NCBI GenBank assembly: GCA_024710165.1
Contig: JANJVG010000033.1
Location: 1-37,940, forward strand
Length of the DNA: 37,940 bases
Direction: 5' to 3'
Origin: Burkholderiaceae bacterium
GTDB taxonomy: Bacteria; Pseudomonadota; Gammaproteobacteria; Burkholderiales; Burkholderiaceae_C
This document shows, piece after piece, positions 1 to 10,650 of this stretch. Within the stretch, counting starts at the first letter, position 1; each line of letters opens with the position of its first letter. The translations under genes and the position numbers were made by a program. The notes below the pieces were generated by a model, which made no database searches, was not told the DNA's origin, and saw nothing but the letters and a program-made list of their open reading frames with translations.

Positions 1-471
1 ATCACGCGCGACCGCATGTTCCTCAAGATGACCCGCGAGGACTGGGACCAGGTGATCGAGACCAACCTCAACAGCATGTTCAACGTCACCAAGCAGGTGG
101 TGGCCGACATGGTGGAAAAGGGCTGGGGCCGCATCATCAACATCAGTTCGGTCAACGGCGAAAAAGGCCAGTCGGGCCAGACCAACTATTCTGCGGCCAA
201 GGCAGGCATGCACGGCTTTACGATGGCGCTGGCGCAAGAAATGGCCACCAAGGGCGTGACGGTGAACACCGTGGCGCCCGGCTACATCGGCACCGACATG
301 GTCAACGCCATCCGTCCCGATGTGCTGGAAAAAATCGTCGCCACGGTGCCGGTCAAGCGCCTGGGCAAGCCCAGCGAAATCGCTTCCATCATTGCCTGGC
401 TGGCGTCGGACGAGGGCGGCTACGCCACCGGTGCCGAGTTCTCGGTCAATGGCGGCCTGCACATGAGCTGA
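1..471 (+). CDS. phbB: acetoacetyl-CoA reductase, 3' part (5' end outside window)
   Basis: This is the C-terminal part of a short-chain dehydrogenase/reductase; the reading frame is open from base 1, so the N-terminal NAD(P)-binding half lies outside the window. Visible are the catalytic Ser in NISSVNG, the YSAAKAG motif with catalytic Tyr and Lys, the PGYIGTDM loop and the terminal GGLHMS. The opening residues ITRDRMFLKM match the acetoacetyl-CoA reductase (PhaB/PhbB) subgroup, which reduces acetoacetyl-CoA to (R)-3-hydroxybutyryl-CoA with NADPH for PHB synthesis in the cytoplasm. The intracellular PHB depolymerase gene further along agrees with a PHB-storing organism. A FabG-type 3-oxoacyl-ACP reductase is the main alternative. 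A terminator follows 16 bases after the stop. Confidence 0.9.
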   Translation: MTRDRMFLKMTREDWDQVIETNLNSMFNVTKQVVADMVEKGWGRIINISSVNGEKGQSGQTNYSAAKAGMHGFTMALAQEMATKGVTVNTVAPGYIGTDMVNAIRPDVLEKIVATVPVKRLGKPSEIASIIAWLASDEGGYATGAEFSVNGGLHMS

Positions 472-486
472 TCGGCCGATACCAAC

Positions 487-517
487 AAAAAAACCCCGCG
501 AATGCGGGGTTTTTTTT
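487..517. terminator. bidirectional rho-independent terminator
   Basis: A CCCCGC / GCGGGG stem (494-499 and 504-509) with a GAAT loop is flanked by seven A on the left and eight T on the right. It can therefore end phbB transcription on the plus strand and also transcripts arriving on the minus strand from the dap-yheS run and the mini-ORF at 557-631. Confidence 0.9.
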
Positions 518-556
518 GGGGCTGCCACCAGCCCAGGCTGATCCAACCAGCAGACT

Positions 557-631
557 TCAGCAGCGGGCGGGTGCGCGCTTGCGGTCACGTTCGTCGTCGG
601 GCCAGGCAGTCAGGATTGAGAGGGTGTTCAT
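557..631 (-). CDS. possible 24-residue mini-ORF with ribosome binding site
   Basis: On the minus strand an ATG at 631-629 opens a 24-codon frame ending in TGA at 559-557. A GGAG lies nine bases before the ATG. The peptide starts MNTLSILTAWPDDERDRKRA: a short hydrophobic start followed by a charged, Arg/Lys/Asp-rich end. It lies 100 bases downstream of the yheS stop and 40 bases before the bidirectional terminator, so it could be the last cistron of the dap-yheS transcript. I do not recognise it. Support is only the Shine-Dalgarno spacing and the position; it may be chance. Confidence 0.3.
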   Translation of the reverse strand: MNTLSILTAWPDDERDRKRAPARC

Positions 632-731
632 GGCGAAATGCTCCGTTGATGGAACCTCAACGCCAGCCGCTCGCAGAAGGTTGACACCCTGAATGAAAAA
701 AATTTGCAGGGCGCTGGCAGGCTCCTGTTGG

Positions 732-2798
<2,067 letters not shown>

Positions 2799-3731
2799 TC
2801 AGGACAGGGAAAAACGGGAGAGGGCTTCGCGCGTGACCAGCAATACCTGGTCTTCTCCCGCGCTGGTGGGCAGCCAAAACACGGGCAACTGCGGAAAGGC
2901 CGCTTCAAAGTGCGGGCTTTCGTTACCGATTTCGAGCACCAGCACGGCGTGTTCGGACATGCGGGCGGGGGCTTCGCGCAGCAGGCGGCGGATGAAGTCC
3001 ATGCCGTCGCTGCCGCCGGCCAGGGCCAGTTCGGGCTCGGCGCGGTATTCGGGGGGCAGTGCGGCCATGCTCTGGGCGTTGACGTAGGGCGGGTTGCACA
3101 GGATCAGGTCCCACGGGCCGGGCAATTCGGCCAGGCCGTCGCTCAACTGCAGGGCAATGCGGCCCTGCAGGCCATGCCGGTCGACGTTGATGCGGGCCAC
3201 GGCCAGGGCGTCAGGGGAGATGTCGGCGCCGGTCACCTGCACTTCGGGCCAGGCCATGGCCGCCAGCACGGCCAGGCTGCCGTTGCCGGTGCACAGGTCC
3301 AGCACCTGGTGCGTGTCTTCGCCCAGAAAATCGTCAAAACCGCCGTCCGCGATGAGCTCTGCAATCAGGCTGCGCGGCACGATGGCGCGTTCGTCTACAT
3401 AGAACGGCACGCCTTGCAGCCAGGCTTCGCGCGTGAGGTAGGCAGCGGGCTTGCGTGTGCTGATGCGTTCTTCAAAAAGTGTAGCTACCAGCGCTTGCTG
3501 GTCGGGCGTTACAGTCTGATTTTGCTTTGAATCGGGTGCGTCGCCAAGCGGGGTGTCCAGCGGCAACCCCAGACGCCAGAGCACCAGCCACGCAGCTTCG
3601 TCGTGGGCGTTGGTGGTGCCATGGCCGAAGGACACACCTGCGGCTTCAAGCTGCTGCGCGCCGGAGGCAATCAGCGCACCCACGGTGTCGCCGGTCAGGG
3701 GCGGCAGGGGCGTTTCGGGGGCTGCGCTCAT
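2799..3731 (-). CDS. prmB: ribosomal protein uL3 glutamine N5-methyltransferase
   Basis: This is a class I SAM-dependent methyltransferase of 310 residues, the usual PrmB length. Visible are the N-terminal helical region, the [17 protein letters not shown] segment typical of HemK/PrmB enzymes, motif [12 protein letters not shown] (about 145-155) and the substrate-binding NPPY (213-216). PrmB methylates a glutamine of ribosomal protein L3 in the cytoplasm. The frame stays open upstream to 3884, but the ATG at 3731 overlaps the dapE stop (ATGA), gives the normal length and starts where homology starts. Its stop abuts the yheS start. Residues about 67-87 fall in a copy of the dispersed repeat. 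Confidence 0.93.
   Translation of the reverse strand: MSAAPETPLPPLTGDTVGALIASGAQQLEAAGVSFGHGTTNAHDEAAWLVLWRLGLPLDTPLGDAPDSKQNQTVTPDQQALVATLFEERISTRKPAAYLTREAWLQGVPFYVDERAIVPRSLIAELIADGGFDDFLGEDTHQVLDLCTGNGSLAVLAAMAWPEVQVTGADISPDALAVARINVDRHGLQGRIALQLSDGLAELPGPWDLILCNPPYVNAQSMAALPPEYRAEPELALAGGSDGMDFIRRLLREAPARMSEHAVLVLEIGNESPHFEAAFPQLPVFWLPTSAGEDQVLLVTREALSRFSLS
3471..3533 (+). repeat. dispersed repeat copy C, inside prmB
   Basis: GTAGCTACCAGCGCTTGCTG, followed by GGGCGTTACAG and CTGATTTTGCTTTGAAT, aligns with the copy at 35651-35720 (ATAGCTGCTAGCGCTTGATG, AAGCGCTAGAG, CCAATTTCGCTTGAAAC). The whole copy lies in prmB and is open in its frame. Confidence 0.65.
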
Positions 3732-4918
3732 GCCGTGTGCGCAGCCGCCAGGGCCTGCGCATGGAGGTTTTCGAGCGTGCGGCGGTAGATGTTTTTCAGT
3801 GGCTCGATGTCGGCCACCGCAATATGCTCGTCGATCTTGTGGATGCTGGCGTTGGGCGGGCCCAGTTCGATCACCTGCGGGCACAGGGTGGCGATGAAGC
3901 GGCCGTCGCTGGTGCCGCCCGTGGTCGAGAGTTCGGCATTCAATCCGGTTTCATCGGCAATGGCCTGCTGCACGGCGTCCACCAGTTCGCCCGGGGTGGT
4001 CAGGAAGGGCTGGCCGCCCAGGGTCCATTGCAACTCGTATTCGAGTTCGTGGCGGTCGAGCACGGCGTGCACGCGCTGCTTCAGGCCTTCGGCGGTGGAT
4101 TCGGTGCAGAAGCGGATGTTGAAGTCGATCACCACGTCGCCAGGAATGATGTTGCTCGCGCCCGTGCCGCCATGGATATTGCTCATCTGCCAGCTCGTGG
4201 GCTGGAAGAAGGTGTTGCCTTCGTCCCAGCGCATGGCCGCCAGTTCGGCCAGGGCGGGCACAGCCTGGTGGATGGGGTTGCGCGCCAGGTGCGGGTAGGC
4301 AATGTGGCCCTGGATGCCGCGCACCGTGAGTTTGCCGCTGAGTGTGCCGCGCCGGCCGTTCTTGATCATGTCGCCGGTTTTGTGCACCGCGGTGGGTTCG
4401 CCCACGATGCAGTAGTCCAGCCGCTCGCCGCGCGCCTTGAGTTGTTCGACCACCACCTTGGTGCCATCGATCGAGGGGCCTTCCTCGTCGCTGGTGAGCA
4501 GGAAGGCAATGTCGAGCAGCGGCGCGGGAGTAGTGGCCAGAAACTCTTCCACGGCCACCACAAAGGCGGCGATGGAGGTCTTCATGTCGCTGGCGCCGCG
4601 CCCGTAGAGCTTGCCGCCGCGCACCGTGGGGGTGAAGGGGTGGCTGCTCCACTGGCCCAGGGGGCCGGTGGGCACCACATCGGTGTGGCCGGCAAATGCT
4701 ATTGTCTTGATAGCTACTCGCGATTTATCGGTGAGGGCTGCAGTGCGTTTTGACCATAAATTGCTGACACGGAACGATTCCGGGCCGCTGTCCATGGTGG
4801 TGTTGTCAAAGCCCAGGGCTTGCAGGCGCTGGGCGAGGAGTTGCAGGCAACCGGCATCGTTGGGGGTGATGGAGGGCAGGGCGATGAGCTGTTCGGCCAG
4901 TTGCTGGGTAGGTGACAT
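3728..4918 (-). CDS. dapE: succinyl-diaminopimelate desuccinylase
   Basis: This M20-family zinc amidohydrolase has 396 residues. It removes succinate from N-succinyl-LL-2,6-diaminopimelate in the succinylase branch of lysine/peptidoglycan precursor synthesis. Metal-binding and catalytic motifs are clear: [12 protein letters not shown] (His79, Asp81), [25 protein letters not shown] and the dimerisation region [12 protein letters not shown]. The ATG at 4918 ([19 protein letters not shown]) matches the normal DapE N-terminus; the frame continues upstream only as a shadow of pilU. It starts 20 bases after the pilU stop and its TGA overlaps the prmB ATG. Residues about 54-75, just before the metal-binding His, come from a copy of the dispersed repeat and make this loop about nine residues longer than in E. 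coli DapE. Confidence 0.95.
   Translation of the reverse strand: MSPTQQLAEQLIALPSITPNDAGCLQLLAQRLQALGFDNTTMDSGPESFRVSNLWSKRTAALTDKSRVAIKTIAFAGHTDVVPTGPLGQWSSHPFTPTVRGGKLYGRGASDMKTSIAAFVVAVEEFLATTPAPLLDIAFLLTSDEEGPSIDGTKVVVEQLKARGERLDYCIVGEPTAVHKTGDMIKNGRRGTLSGKLTVRGIQGHIAYPHLARNPIHQAVPALAELAAMRWDEGNTFFQPTSWQMSNIHGGTGASNIIPGDVVIDFNIRFCTESTAEGLKQRVHAVLDRHELEYELQWTLGGQPFLTTPGELVDAVQQAIADETGLNAELSTTGGTSDGRFIATLCPQVIELGPPNASIHKIDEHIAVADIEPLKNIYRRTLENLHAQALAAAHTA
4694..4760 (+). repeat. dispersed repeat copy D, inside dapE
   Basis: CTATTGTCTTGATAGCTACT, then CGCGATTTATCGGTGAGGGC and GTTTTGACCATAAA, aligns with the intergenic copy at 17911-17976 (AAATTGATAGCAATACGCGC, TTTATCAATAAAGGC, TTTTGATCTAAAA). 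It is clearly less GC-rich than the surrounding dapE sequence. Confidence 0.75.
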
Positions 4919-4938
4919 GGGCAGAGAAAAATGGTGGG

Positions 4939-6108
4939 TCAGGTATCGGGCTTGATGTCCAGCACGATTTCGGTGAACGAGGGGGCATCGTCCTCGGTCT
5001 GGGTCTCCCGCGCCTCTTTGCTGGCCTGGGCGGCCTTGGCGGCAAGGGAGAAGTCGTTTTGCAGGCGCCACATGAGGTTGGTGGGCGAGTCGGCGTAGGC
5101 CAGGCCCTCCTTGCGGTCGATGCGATTCTGCAGGATGAGTCGGGCCAGGTCTTCCTCGAAGGTCTGTGAGCCCTCGGCCATGGAATTTTCCATTGCTTCG
5201 CGCACGGCAGAAAAGTCGCCTTTCTCGATCAGTTCGGCCACCAGCTTGGTGTTGAGCATGACTTCGACGGCAGGCAGGCGTTCGCCGGCGGCGGTGCGCA
5301 CCAGGCGCTGCGAGATGATGGACTTGAGCGCCGAGGCCAGATCTCCCAGCAGGGTGGGACGCACTTCCACGGGGTAGAAGCTCAAAATCCGGTTGAGCGC
5401 CTGGTAGCTGTTGTTGGCATGCAGCGTCGCCAGGCACAGGTGGCCCGATTGCGCATAGGCAATGGCTGCCGACATGGTTTCGCGGTCGCGGATTTCGCCG
5501 ATCAGGATCACGTCGGGCGCTTGGCGCAGGGCGTTTTTCAGCGCCACCTGCAGCGATTGGGTGTCGCTCCCCACCTCGCGCTGGTTGACGATGGATTTTT
5601 TGTTCCTGAACTGGTATTCGACCGGGTCTTCGATGGTCAGGATGTGTCCGGTCACCAGGTTGTTGCGCCGGTCGATCATGGAGGCCAGCGTCGTGCTCTT
5701 GCCCGAGCCGGTGGCGCCCACCACCAGGATCAGCCCGCGTTTCTCCAGGATAAGGTCGCCCAGAATCGTAGGCAGGTTGAGGTCCTCGATGTGGGGAACC
5801 TGCTGGCTGATGAAGCGGACCACCACGGCGTAGCTGCCGCGCTGGCGCATGGCGCTGACCCGGAAGCGCCCCACGCCGGTCAGGGGGACACCCATGTTGA
5901 GCTCGCCGGTTTCTTCGAGCTCCTCGATGCGATCGGGCGACACGATTTCCGACAACAGATTGCGCGGGGCATCGGGCGGCAGGATCTGGTTGTTGATGGG
6001 CACGCACTCGCCGTTGATCTTGATCAGCGCCGGTGCGTTGGCCGACAGATAGACGTCCGAGGCCTTTTTCTCGGCCATCAGGCGCAGGATGCGCTCCATC
6101 GTGCTCAT
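4939..6108 (-). CDS. pilU: type IV pilus retraction ATPase, PilU type
   Basis: This is a secretion/retraction hexameric ATPase of 389 residues. It has an N-terminal PAS-like domain ([18 protein letters not shown]), Walker [10 protein letters not shown] (131-139), the Asp box [12 protein letters not shown], Walker [10 protein letters not shown] and the His box [12 protein letters not shown]. The C-terminal extension ending [12 protein letters not shown] and the overall length fit PilU rather than PilT. PilU assists PilT in depolymerising type IV pili at the inner membrane during twitching. The start has a good ribosome site (GGGAG about eight bases before the ATG). It sits between dapD (46-base gap) and dapE (20-base gap) on the same strand, away from pilT, which is not in this window. 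Confidence 0.88.
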   Translation of the reverse strand: MSTMERILRLMAEKKASDVYLSANAPALIKINGECVPINNQILPPDAPRNLLSEIVSPDRIEELEETGELNMGVPLTGVGRFRVSAMRQRGSYAVVVRFISQQVPHIEDLNLPTILGDLILEKRGLILVVGATGSGKSTTLASMIDRRNNLVTGHILTIEDPVEYQFRNKKSIVNQREVGSDTQSLQVALKNALRQAPDVILIGEIRDRETMSAAIAYAQSGHLCLATLHANNSYQALNRILSFYPVEVRPTLLGDLASALKSIISQRLVRTAAGERLPAVEVMLNTKLVAELIEKGDFSAVREAMENSMAEGSQTFEEDLARLILQNRIDRKEGLAYADSPTNLMWRLQNDFSLAAKAAQASKEARETQTEDDAPSFTEIVLDIKPDT

Positions 6109-6154
6109 GGTGTACTCCCTCAGGGGTGGGTGCGGATCTGCGCCGGGCGGACGG

Positions 6155-6988
6155 TCAGTCGCGCAGCAGGTCGTTCAGGCTGGTCTTGGAGCGTGTCTGC
6201 GCATCAACGGTCTTGACGATGATGGCGGCGTAGGTGGAGTAGTCCTGACCGGCCTTGGTCTTTTTCGGCAGGTTACCGCTGATCACCACGCTGCCGCTGG
6301 GCACGCGGCCGTAGCTGATCTCGCCGGTGTCGCGGTTGAAGATGGGGGTGCTTTGGCCGATGTACACACCCATGCCCAGCACCGAGTTCTCTTCAACGAT
6401 CACGCCTTCGACCACTTCGGAGCGCGCGCCGATGAAGCAGTTGTCCTCGATGATGGTGGGGTTTGCCTGCAGGGGTTCAAGCACTCCACCCAGACCCACG
6501 CCGCCCGACAGGTGCACATTCTTGCCCACCTGGGCGCAGCTGCCCACGGTGGCCCAGGTGTCGACCATGGTGCCTTCGTCCACATAGGCGCCGATGTTCA
6601 CGTACGAGGGCATCAGGATGGCCCCCTTGGCGATGAAACTGCCGCGGCGTGCCACGGCCGGCGGGACCACGCGCACGCCGGTGGCTGCCAGCTCGTCGGC
6701 TCCCAGTCCACCGAACCGGGTGGGCACCTTGTCGTAGAAGCCCAGGTCGCCGGCTTCGATGAGTTCGTTGTCCTTGAGGCGGAACGACAGCAGAACTGCC
6801 TTTTTGATCCACTGGTGCACCGTCCACTGGCCAACGGCTTCGCGCGTGGCCACGCGCAGCGTGCCGTTGTTGAGCGCAGCAATCACATGCTCCACGGCTT
6901 CGAGCACCTCCTTGGGTGCGCTGGCGGGCGAGAGGTTGGCGCGGTTGTCCCACGCGGATTCGATGGTGCTTTGCAGGTTTTGGGTCAT
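6155..6988 (-). CDS. dapD: 2,3,4,5-tetrahydropyridine-2,6-dicarboxylate N-succinyltransferase
   Basis: DapD (277 residues) transfers succinyl from succinyl-CoA to tetrahydrodipicolinate, the first step of the succinylase diaminopimelate branch. The N-terminal helical domain ([14 protein letters not shown]) is followed by a left-handed beta helix of hexapeptide repeats ([40 protein letters not shown]) and a C-terminal SLNDLLRD. The ATG at 6988 overlaps the dapC stop (ATGA), which fixes the start; the longer open frame upstream is an out-of-frame shadow of dapC. dapC, dapD and dapE lie in the same run, with pilU interposed. Confidence 0.96.
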   Translation of the reverse strand: MTQNLQSTIESAWDNRANLSPASAPKEVLEAVEHVIAALNNGTLRVATREAVGQWTVHQWIKKAVLLSFRLKDNELIEAGDLGFYDKVPTRFGGLGADELAATGVRVVPPAVARRGSFIAKGAILMPSYVNIGAYVDEGTMVDTWATVGSCAQVGKNVHLSGGVGLGGVLEPLQANPTIIEDNCFIGARSEVVEGVIVEENSVLGMGVYIGQSTPIFNRDTGEISYGRVPSGSVVISGNLPKKTKAGQDYSTYAAIIVKTVDAQTRSKTSLNDLLRD

Positions 6989-8199
6989 TGGATGGATTCG
7001 GTACGGGATTGGATGAACTGGACGATGCGCCGGGCAGCTTCCACGCATTCGGAGGTTTCGGCCACCAGGGCCATGCGCACTCTGCCTGCGCCGGGGTTGC
7101 TGCCGTGAGCATCGCGCGCAAGGTAGCTGCCGGGCAGCACCGTGACATTGTATTGAGCCAGCAGGCTGCGCGCGAACTCGGTGTCGCTCATCCCCAGGTG
7201 GGCCGGAATGCCCGCCCAGAGGTAAAAGCCGGCGTCGGGCAGGCGCACATCCATCACCGGTTCCAGCAGCGGGGTGACCTGGGCAAACTTTTCGCGGTAC
7301 AGGGCGCGGTTCTCCTGCACGTGCGTCTCGTCGCTCCAGGCGGCAATGCTGGCGTTCTGCACCGCCGGACCCATGGCGCTGCCGTGGTAGGTGCGGTAGA
7401 GCAGAAAGCCCTTGACGAGGGCGGCATCGCCCGCCACGAAGCCGCTGCGCAGGCCTGGCACATTGCTGCGCTTGGACAGGCTGGTGAAAGACAGAAGGTG
7501 CCGGAAGTCGCTGCGGCCCAGCTTGGCTGCGGCTTCCAGCCCGCCCAGCGGGGCCTCGTCGCGGAAATAGATTTCGCTGTAGCACTCATCCGAGGCGATC
7601 ACGAAGCCATGGCGGTCGGACAGCGCAAAGAGCTTTTCCCATTCGGCCAGCGGCATCACCGCGCCCGTGGGGTTGCCCGGGGAGCACACAAACAGCAGCT
7701 GGGTGCGCTGCCAGACTGCATCGGGCACGCTGTCCCAGTCCACCGCGAAGTTGCGTGCCGGGTCGCTGGGTGCGAAGTAGGGTGTGGCTCCGGCCAGCAG
7801 CGTGGCGCCTTCGTAGATCTGGTAGAACGGGTTGGGGCAGACCGCCATGGCATCGCCGCCCGAGGGATCGATCACGGTCTGGGCGAAGGCAAACAGCGCT
7901 TCGCGCGAGCCGTTGATGGGCAGCACCTGGGTGGCGGGGTCCAGTGCCAGGCCATAGCGGCGTTGCAGCCAGTCGGTACAGGCCGAGCGCAGGCGAGGCT
8001 CGCCCGCAGTGGCGGGGTAGTTGGCCAGGCCGTTGAGGCCGGCGACCAGCGCGTCCTTGATGAAGGCGGGGGTGGCGTGGCGCGGTTCACCCATGCCCAG
8101 GCTGATGGGACTGTAGGCCGAAGGCAGTGGAACGCCCGCAAAAAGCTGGCGCAGCCGCTCGAACGGGTAGGGCTGCAGATGGGATAGCAGGGGATTCAT
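6985..8199 (-). CDS. dapC: N-succinyldiaminopimelate aminotransferase
   Basis: This fold-type I PLP aminotransferase has 404 residues. Visible are [33 protein letters not shown], the conserved Asp/Tyr in [10 protein letters not shown], the PLP Lys243 in [18 protein letters not shown] and the substrate-binding Arg in GRVRMALV. Its place directly before dapD identifies it as DapC, which makes N-succinyl-LL-diaminopimelate from the keto precursor with glutamate. It is the first gene of the minus-strand run and is divergent from the chemoreceptor gene. A GATAAT hexamer lies just before the ATG on the minus strand, but I see no convincing -35 for it. Confidence 0.93.
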   Translation of the reverse strand: MNPLLSHLQPYPFERLRQLFAGVPLPSAYSPISLGMGEPRHATPAFIKDALVAGLNGLANYPATAGEPRLRSACTDWLQRRYGLALDPATQVLPINGSREALFAFAQTVIDPSGGDAMAVCPNPFYQIYEGATLLAGATPYFAPSDPARNFAVDWDSVPDAVWQRTQLLFVCSPGNPTGAVMPLAEWEKLFALSDRHGFVIASDECYSEIYFRDEAPLGGLEAAAKLGRSDFRHLLSFTSLSKRSNVPGLRSGFVAGDAALVKGFLLYRTYHGSAMGPAVQNASIAAWSDETHVQENRALYREKFAQVTPLLEPVMDVRLPDAGFYLWAGIPAHLGMSDTEFARSLLAQYNVTVLPGSYLARDAHGSNPGAGRVRMALVAETSECVEAARRIVQFIQSRTESIQ

Positions 8200-8412
8200 G
8201 GGGCGCCATTATCGGTGAAGGCCTGCAGCCGCGGGCGCCGCATTCGTCCCGCAGCGCAGGGCCCTGGCCCGTCAGGGGGGTGTCAGTGCAACGCAAGCCG
8301 ATGCAGGAACACTACGCGCTGGCTGCACGTCGGGCGCCGCAGGTGGTGTTGCGTCATCCGGCGGCTCTCTTGCCCGGCAAAGACAAGAATCAAAGAGACA
8401 AAGAGGCACACC

Positions 8413-9915
8413 ATGACCGACTCCTTTCTTTTGGCACCCGGCCTTGCCCTGATGCGCCGCCTGCCTCTGTGGGGCAAGTTGCTGCTGATCGCGGCTGTGG
8501 TGGCGGGCTCGCTCGTGCTGGTGGCTTCCGGGATGGGCCAGGGAGGCGCTGGCGCCTGGATCGTTCTGGCCGTGTGCGTCCTGCTGCTGGCCTACCTGCT
8601 GGCCGCCCTGTATGCCAGCCTCCGGGCCGACCTGCGTGTTCTGGCGCATGCCATGGACCAGACGGCCCGGGGCAATCTGGGTGTGCAGGTGCGGGTCCGG
8701 GGGCACGACGAACTGGCCGATCTCGCCCAATCGCTCGATCGCATGGTGCGCACACTGTCGGGCATGGTGGCCGACATCCGCAGCAATGCAGCGCTGGTCT
8801 CGCACGCCGGGCAGACCATTGCGCACGACAGCCGGGCCTTGTCTGAGCGCACCGAGCAGCAGGCGGCCAGCCTGGAGCAGACGGCTGCCAGCGTAGCGCA
8901 GTTGTCCAGCACGGTGCAAAACAATGCACAGACCATCCAGGCGGCCGACCTGCAGGTCCGTCAGGTGAGCCAGTCGGCCGAGCAGGGAACGCAGGCCATG
9001 GAACGTGCCGTGCAGTCGGTTGAAGCCATCCAGCAGGGCGCGCGGCGCATGAATGAGATCATCGGTGTGATCGACGGCATCGCCTTCCAGACCAACATCC
9101 TGGCCCTGAACGCCGCTGTAGAGGCTGCCCGCGCCGGAGAACAGGGGCGCGGGTTTGCCGTGGTGGCCTCGGAAGTGCGCACCCTGGCAGGGCGGTCGGG
9201 CGAAGCAGCCCGCGAAATCCGCGCGTTGATCAGTGCCTCGGTGCAACAGGTGGAATCCAGTGCGGGGCTGATCCGGTCGGCCGGGTTGGGTATTGCATCC
9301 ATGGCGGACGGAATCCGCGGCGTGGCCACCACCATGTCGGCGGTGGCCACCTCGGGCGCCGAACAGAGCACCGGCCTGCAGGAAATCACCACGGCAGTGC
9401 GCCAGCTTGACGAGATCACCCAGCACAACGCCCACATGGTTGAGCATGCCGTGCAACAGGCCCAGGCACTGGAGGGACGGGCCAGCACCCTATCGAGAGC
9501 GGTGGAATCTTTCCGGCTGCAGCAGGGTACCGCAGATGAAGCCATGGCGATGGTCCAGCGCGCCCTGGACCTGCGTCGCAGCACTTCGCGCGAGCGTTTC
9601 CTTCACGCCATCACCGACAAGAGCCAGCCCTTCCATGACCGCGACATGTATGTATTTGCACTCGATCCGGCGGGGCGTTACCTCGCGTTTGGCGGCAACC
9701 CGGCCAAGGTGGGCAGCAGGGTGCAGGACATTCCGGGCGTAGCGGGGGAGCAGCTGCTGCACGATATCGTGACCCAGGCTGAACACGCACCGGGCTGGGT
9801 CGAGTACGACATCAGCAACCCGAGCACCGGGACCGTGCAGACCAAGATGTCGTTTGTCTGCAAGGTGGACGATGTGTACCTGGGCTGCGGTGTTTACAAA
9901 AGTCTGGCCCGCTGA
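8413..9915 (+). CDS. methyl-accepting chemotaxis protein with C-terminal Cache-like domain
   Basis: The product has 500 residues. Two membrane segments (about 22-39 and 49-69) are separated by only about ten residues, so there is no periplasmic sensor domain. A HAMP region follows (about 70-122), then a methyl-accepting signalling coiled coil whose tip is [20 protein letters not shown] (221-240) through [10 protein letters not shown]. After the coiled coil, residues about 380-500 ([69 protein letters not shown]) look like a single Cache (sCache_2-type) ligand domain in the cytoplasm. The protein presumably signals to CheA/CheW. The ATG at 8413 is preferred because the frame upstream has low-quality sequence and the two membrane segments follow it. 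Ligand unknown. Confidence 0.88.
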   Translation: MTDSFLLAPGLALMRRLPLWGKLLLIAAVVAGSLVLVASGMGQGGAGAWIVLAVCVLLLAYLLAALYASLRADLRVLAHAMDQTARGNLGVQVRVRGHDELADLAQSLDRMVRTLSGMVADIRSNAALVSHAGQTIAHDSRALSERTEQQAASLEQTAASVAQLSSTVQNNAQTIQAADLQVRQVSQSAEQGTQAMERAVQSVEAIQQGARRMNEIIGVIDGIAFQTNILALNAAVEAARAGEQGRGFAVVASEVRTLAGRSGEAAREIRALISASVQQVESSAGLIRSAGLGIASMADGIRGVATTMSAVATSGAEQSTGLQEITTAVRQLDEITQHNAHMVEHAVQQAQALEGRASTLSRAVESFRLQQGTADEAMAMVQRALDLRRSTSRERFLHAITDKSQPFHDRDMYVFALDPAGRYLAFGGNPAKVGSRVQDIPGVAGEQLLHDIVTQAEHAPGWVEYDISNPSTGTVQTKMSFVCKVDDVYLGCGVYKSLAR

Positions 9916-9989
9916 AAAGGCCGGGTACCGGCGTTCGCTCCCGTCCTGCGGCAGGCCCTTGCGCAGGGACAGCAGAGGCTGCCGCCGGA

Positions 9990-10640
9990 TCAGCCGGCGC
10001 GGCGGGCGCGGGCACGCTCCAGCGCTGCGGCGATGGCGGCCTGCTTGTTGTGGGGGCTGGCCGGCGTTGTGGCTGGGGCGGCGTCACTCTCGCGGGGCTG
10101 TGGGCTGCCCAGACGATCGTTCTCTTCCTGCGCCTCGCGCGCCTGGCGCTCCTTGTGCAGACGGTAGCGTTCGCGCGCCTGTCGGGCCTGGGCGGGTGAC
10201 CATGCCGCTGCGCCACTGGCCTGACCGCTGGCATTGACGAGGTTGATGCAGTCCACCGGACAGACCGGAATGCACAGCTCGCAGCCCGTGCAGTAGGGCG
10301 CCATCACGGTGTGCATGAGTTTGTTGGCGCCGACGATGGCATCCGTGGGGCAGGCCTTGATGCACAGCGTGCAGCCGATGCACCAGTCCTCGTCGATCAC
10401 TACCACATGGCGCGGGCCTTCGACGCCAAAGTGCGGGTTGAGCGGGCGCACCGGCTGCCCCGTCAGGGCCGCCAGCCGGGCGATGCCCTGCGCTCCGCCG
10501 GGGGGGCACTGGTCGATGCCCGCTTCACCGCTGGCGATAGCTTGCGCATAGGCCGCGCAGTCGGGATAGCCGCATCGCGTGCACTGCGTCTGCGGCAGAG
10601 CGGCATCGATTCGTGCCGCCAGACCTTCCAGCGACTGCAT
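9990..10640 (-). CDS. rnfB: RnfB-type electron transport ferredoxin
   Basis: The product has 216 residues. The N-terminal part carries the 4Fe-4S Fes-type motif [16 protein letters not shown]...CPPGG, followed by two classical clusters, [16 protein letters not shown] and [16 protein letters not shown]. The C-terminal 80 residues are charged and Ala-rich ([19 protein letters not shown]) and likely coiled. Unlike gammaproteobacterial RnfB/RsxB, no N-terminal membrane helix is present. This soluble RnfB-like form occurs alone in betaproteobacteria, without the rest of an Rnf complex, and I see no other rnf gene here. It probably shuttles low-potential electrons in the cytoplasm; its partner is not evident. 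It lies ten bases after the stop of phaZ on the same strand. Confidence 0.85.
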   Translation of the reverse strand: MQSLEGLAARIDAALPQTQCTRCGYPDCAAYAQAIASGEAGIDQCPPGGAQGIARLAALTGQPVRPLNPHFGVEGPRHVVVIDEDWCIGCTLCIKACPTDAIVGANKLMHTVMAPYCTGCELCIPVCPVDCINLVNASGQASGAAAWSPAQARQARERYRLHKERQAREAQEENDRLGSPQPRESDAAPATTPASPHNKQAAIAAALERARARRAG

Positions 10641-10650
10641 GGCGAGGCGG

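Noticed and set aside
8200-8412. A possible sigma-28 flagellar promoter for the chemoreceptor gene (GCCGAT near 8297)
   Set aside because: There is no TAAA-type -35 at the right distance, and the -10 half is only partly matched.
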